Source: Chitinophaga sp. Ak27 (lineage in GTDB: Bacteria > Bacteroidota > Bacteroidia > Chitinophagales > Chitinophagaceae). Taken from it: DNA of 64,000 bases. The notes below the pieces were generated by a model. The model ran no database searches and was not told the DNA's origin. It saw nothing but the letters and a program-made list of their open reading frames with translations. The DNA is taken from positions 124,001 to 188,000 of the forward strand of contig NZ_JABAOB010000003.1 in the NCBI RefSeq assembly GCF_012726295.1, read 5' to 3'. Position numbers and translations under genes: made by a program. Shown in pieces: positions 61,586 through 64,000 of this stretch. Position 1 is the stretch's first letter, and each line of letters opens with the position of its first letter.

Positions 61586-62224
61586 TTATTCAACAATACC
61601 GCGCTTGAGCGCTTCTTTTACCAGTCCCGCTGTATTCCTTACGGCCAGCTTCTGTGTAAGATTCAACCGGTGCGTTTCTACCGTACGTAAACTGATAAAC
61701 AAGGCTGCTGCTATTTCCTGGTTGGAATATTCTTCCGCAATCAGTTTCAGTATTTCTTCTTCGCGACGTGTGAGCGGGATATCATACCCCGACCGCTTTT
61801 GACCGGTGAGCATTTCATCCAGCAACTGGCGACGGATAATATCATCCAGGAACTGATCTCCGGCATATACGGTTTCTATAGCGGTGATCAGCTTATCCGG
61901 ATCTGTATTCTTTAAGAGATAGCCCATGGCGCCATTGCGAAGCATTTGCTTTACGTAATGTGATTCCATAAAGCTGCTGAGCGCAATCACTTTAATGCCC
62001 GGATGGCTTTTTCGCACCTGCTTGCATAGCTCCATTCCGTCTATGTCGGGCATCTGGATATCGAGCAGTAATACATCCGGTTGTACAACAGGCAAGGCTG
62101 TCATCAGCGTGGTAGAAACATGACTTTCATATACCACCTGTACCTGACTATAAGGCGCCAGCATTGCCTTTATTCCGTTAATGACCAACAGGTGGTCGTC
62201 CGTTATAGCTACTTTGATCGACAT
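61586..62224 (-). CDS. NarL/LuxR-family response regulator
   Basis: This 212-aa protein has a receiver domain with acidic Asp9-Asp10, phospho-acceptor Asp55 in LLLDIQMPD and a Lys in LLKNTDPDKL, then a LuxR-type helix-turn-helix (about 150-205, LTRREEEILKLIAEEYSNQEIAAALFISLRTVETHRLNL). It starts 11 bp after the sensor kinase gene and is its partner. Its position, between eboC and eboD and transcribed against them, suggests that it controls the ebo genes; this is positional inference only. Confidence 0.93.
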   Translation of the reverse strand: MSIKVAITDDHLLVINGIKAMLAPYSQVQVVYESHVSTTLMTALPVVQPDVLLLDIQMPDIDGMELCKQVRKSHPGIKVIALSSFMESHYVKQMLRNGAMGYLLKNTDPDKLITAIETVYAGDQFLDDIIRRQLLDEMLTGQKRSGYDIPLTRREEEILKLIAEEYSNQEIAAALFISLRTVETHRLNLTQKLAVRNTAGLVKEALKRGIVE

Positions 62225-62234
62225 ATAACATGAA

Positions 62235-63125
62235 TTAAAATAAAAACTGCATTTCCATAGGTTGTATCACCCCTACGTTGAATTCCATGTACGCAGTAGT
62301 GCCGCAGCCCGGAGAGGCGGTAATAGTGAGCTGTCCGTTTAACGACCTGACTCTTTCTTCCAGGCTGCTCAATCCAATACCGGTATGTGCTGAAGGAATA
62401 TTCTTAAAACCAATGCCATTGTCTTCTACTGTAATGCTCACATATCCATCGTGTTGGGTGATTTGTACCAGTGCCGTAGTAGCATAGGCATGCTTGATAA
62501 TGTTATTCACCAGTTCCTGTACAATACGGTATACGGATAATTCGAAGTTATTATGAAACCGGGGTAGCTCACCAGACGTAAAAAAGCTGATTTGCAGTTT
62601 CCGTGAATGGCTCACATTACGGCAGAAAAATTCCAATGCAGCTGGGAGACCTTTACTGGCAAGGATTTCCGGTGTCATATTATGCGCTGTTTTCCGCACT
62701 TCTCCTATGGCGTCGTCCAGCATGCGCATAGCATGATTAAATCCTTTTTCATGTTGCAGGGAAAGGTCTGATTGCAAGGCGCGAAAATGCATTTTTACAG
62801 CGGATAGTAGCCCCCCAACCCCGTCGTGCAGGTCTTTGGATAAGCGGGTGCGTTCTTTCTCTTCTCCCTGCATCAGGGCTTGCAGCACCTGCCTGGTTTT
62901 TTCCAGCTCCAGCCTTTGCAATAGCTCCGCCGCTATATGTTGCTGTTGGCTCGATTTCTTCCATACTACAAAAGATAGAATGAGCCATACCAGCAGATTG
63001 GTGAGGAAAATGGCTGTCCACATATTACCGTCAGCCATAGAATGCTTCCACGGCAATGACTGCGACATCAATGCCTGGTCTGGCCACAAGATAAAAACAC
63101 TCATAAGAAATAATATTCTCAACAT
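62235..63125 (-). CDS. NarX-type sensor histidine kinase (HisKA_3)
   Basis: This 296-aa kinase has a short N-terminal hydrophobic stretch that may be a signal peptide or first helix, one clear membrane helix (about 37-56), a coiled linker, and a HisKA_3 domain with phospho-acceptor His100 in RLSKDLHDGVGG. The ATPase has NNIIKHAYA (N box) and HTGIGLSSLEERVRSL (G box). Its small exterior (about 15-36) leaves little room for a ligand domain. It is cotranscribed with the response regulator; the signal is unknown. Confidence 0.92.
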   Translation of the reverse strand: MLRILFLMSVFILWPDQALMSQSLPWKHSMADGNMWTAIFLTNLLVWLILSFVVWKKSSQQQHIAAELLQRLELEKTRQVLQALMQGEEKERTRLSKDLHDGVGGLLSAVKMHFRALQSDLSLQHEKGFNHAMRMLDDAIGEVRKTAHNMTPEILASKGLPAALEFFCRNVSHSRKLQISFFTSGELPRFHNNFELSVYRIVQELVNNIIKHAYATTALVQITQHDGYVSITVEDNGIGFKNIPSAHTGIGLSSLEERVRSLNGQLTITASPGCGTTAYMEFNVGVIQPMEMQFLF

Positions 63126-63726
63126 CTCAGATGTACTTTGGCAACCACCAGGTTACTATGATTAATAATGCCATGTCCGTAGGTCAACAAATACAATGAA
63201 TAAGCCCGGCAGGTAATAGCATAGCTATCTCCGGCCACTCCAGTGCGTGACAGCTGCTCAGTATGCAACAAAAGATGTGAAAAACAACCGATGTTACAGG
63301 GTTAACTACCAGGCAAACAATGCCTCATTTTTTGGTCAAACAATATTTTTCTTCCACTGTGTAGGAAGCGTCATTTCTACAGCGGCATAAAGGTCAATAT
63401 TTCTGTTTTAATACACAATAGGCAATGGGATGAGTGGATGCGTTTGTGGACCAATGACAAATGATGATGCCATGAAACTGTTTGTGGTAAAGGGTTTGTA
63501 GACAAACGGTTTATGTCAGTAGAACTACGCAATTTATAAAATAATGGTTTTTACCGTCTGTGGCTCCACGGAAAAAAGATTCCTTTGTGCTCCGATAAAT
63601 GATTCTACAGGCTAACCCCCAGAAAATAGGCTCCGCTCCCGGAGCCTTATTCTTTGTAAAAAATCACATTTTCTATGTACTTTTAAAGGCTATAGTTTTT
63701 TTAAGTTAGATGATGCGGATTAAGCC
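63126..63726. other. Divergent non-coding region between the sensor kinase and eboD
   Basis: No gene is seen in these 600 bp. They must hold the promoters of the two-component pair (leftward) and eboD (rightward). A terminator-like hairpin, GGCTCC (63629-63634) with GGAGCC (63641-63646) and T-rich right side, lies 80 bp before eboD although no gene points into it, which may mean a small RNA or attenuator. A true -7 box could not be fixed. Confidence 0.5.
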
Positions 63727-64000
63727 ATGGAATATATTCAACAAAATTTCAATGTCAACTTTTCTTACGGAGTGTTCTTTAGCAGTCATTTATTCGATTC
63801 TGCCAATAACTGTTTAGCGGCTTTCCTGGAGTCGAAAGCAGAGGATGCTTATGTGAAGAAATTGCTTGTAGTGCTCGATGGGGGTGTAGCGGCACATCAC
63901 CCACAGCTAACCGAACAAATCCAACAATATTTCCGGCAGGTAAAAGGCTTTCAGCTGGCTCCGGAAATTATTACACTAGCAGGCGGCGAGTCAGTGAAGA
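63727..64000 (+). CDS. eboD: EboD, 3-dehydroquinate synthase-like protein (N-terminal part, cut by window edge)
   Basis: The visible 91 residues match the start of dehydroquinate-synthase-like EboD: FNVNFSYGVFFSSHLFDSANNCL, then KKLLVVLDGGVAAHHPQLTEQI (a Rossmann-type segment as in the NAD-binding half) and ITLAGGESVK at the edge, which is the conserved GGE-x-x-K of this family. In other ebo clusters eboD follows eboC directly. Here a two-component pair separates them. The start ATG is at 63727-63729; the C-terminal metal-binding half is outside the window. Confidence 0.8.
   Translation, partial: MEYIQQNFNVNFSYGVFFSSHLFDSANNCLAAFLESKAEDAYVKKLLVVLDGGVAAHHPQLTEQIQQYFRQVKGFQLAPEIITLAGGESVK

Overview
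The window looks like a chromosome segment from a Bacteroidota bacterium close to Chitinophaga (family Chitinophagaceae). This is inferred from two SusC/SusD pairs, a hybrid two-component regulator of polysaccharide use, LytS/LytTR and YceI/DoxX genes, an ebo cluster, and Bacteroidota-type -7 promoter boxes (TAnnTTTG). No rRNA, intact tRNA or CRISPR array was seen.

Left end (1 to about 9.0 kb) is visibly more A+T-rich than the rest and reads as an accessory or defence island. An IS256-type element runs off the left edge. Next to it is a minus-strand gene string: a mobile mystery protein A regulator, its Fic partner (mobile mystery protein B) broken by two in-frame stops, a BcgI-like fusion of nuclease and N6-adenine methylase, an HsdS-type specificity subunit, and an OLD/TOPRIM-type ATPase carrying a Lys-rich linker and a C-terminal DUF5655-like domain. 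No HsdR helicase is present in the window. Around the neighbouring MepB gene lie an alpha/beta-hydrolase remnant, perfect hairpins and cassette-like debris.

From 9.0 to 26.7 kb are mostly single genes: a LytS/LytTR two-component pair, a Spy-like small protein coupled to a lipoprotein hydrolase, an epoxide hydrolase, AraC regulators, acetyltransferases, a truncated VOC gene, a secreted PI-PLC-like enzyme, an Ada DNA-repair regulator, an acyltransferase and an exported SAM hydrolase/adenosyltransferase.

From 26.8 to 39.5 kb is a complete polysaccharide-utilisation locus on the minus strand: hybrid sensor/regulator, SusC, SusD, GH30, GH35. The enzyme pair suggests beta-galactan side chains as substrate. 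Three ACCCCC direct repeats before susC may be the regulator's binding sites.

From 39.5 to 48.1 kb come an ECF sigma factor with a membrane partner, a SMI1/KNR4-like protein, two YceI proteins, a DEAD-box helicase with a long inverted repeat in front of it, and a MarR/DoxX/YceI group with shared palindromic operators. From 48.2 to 58.3 kb are a GH78-like rhamnosidase, a second SusC/SusD pair and a haem-binding FG-GAP lipoprotein.

The right end (58.7 to 64.0 kb) holds eboA, eboB and eboC, then an oppositely oriented NarL-type two-component pair, then the start of eboD running off the window. The ebo cluster is therefore split by a regulator pair that may control it.
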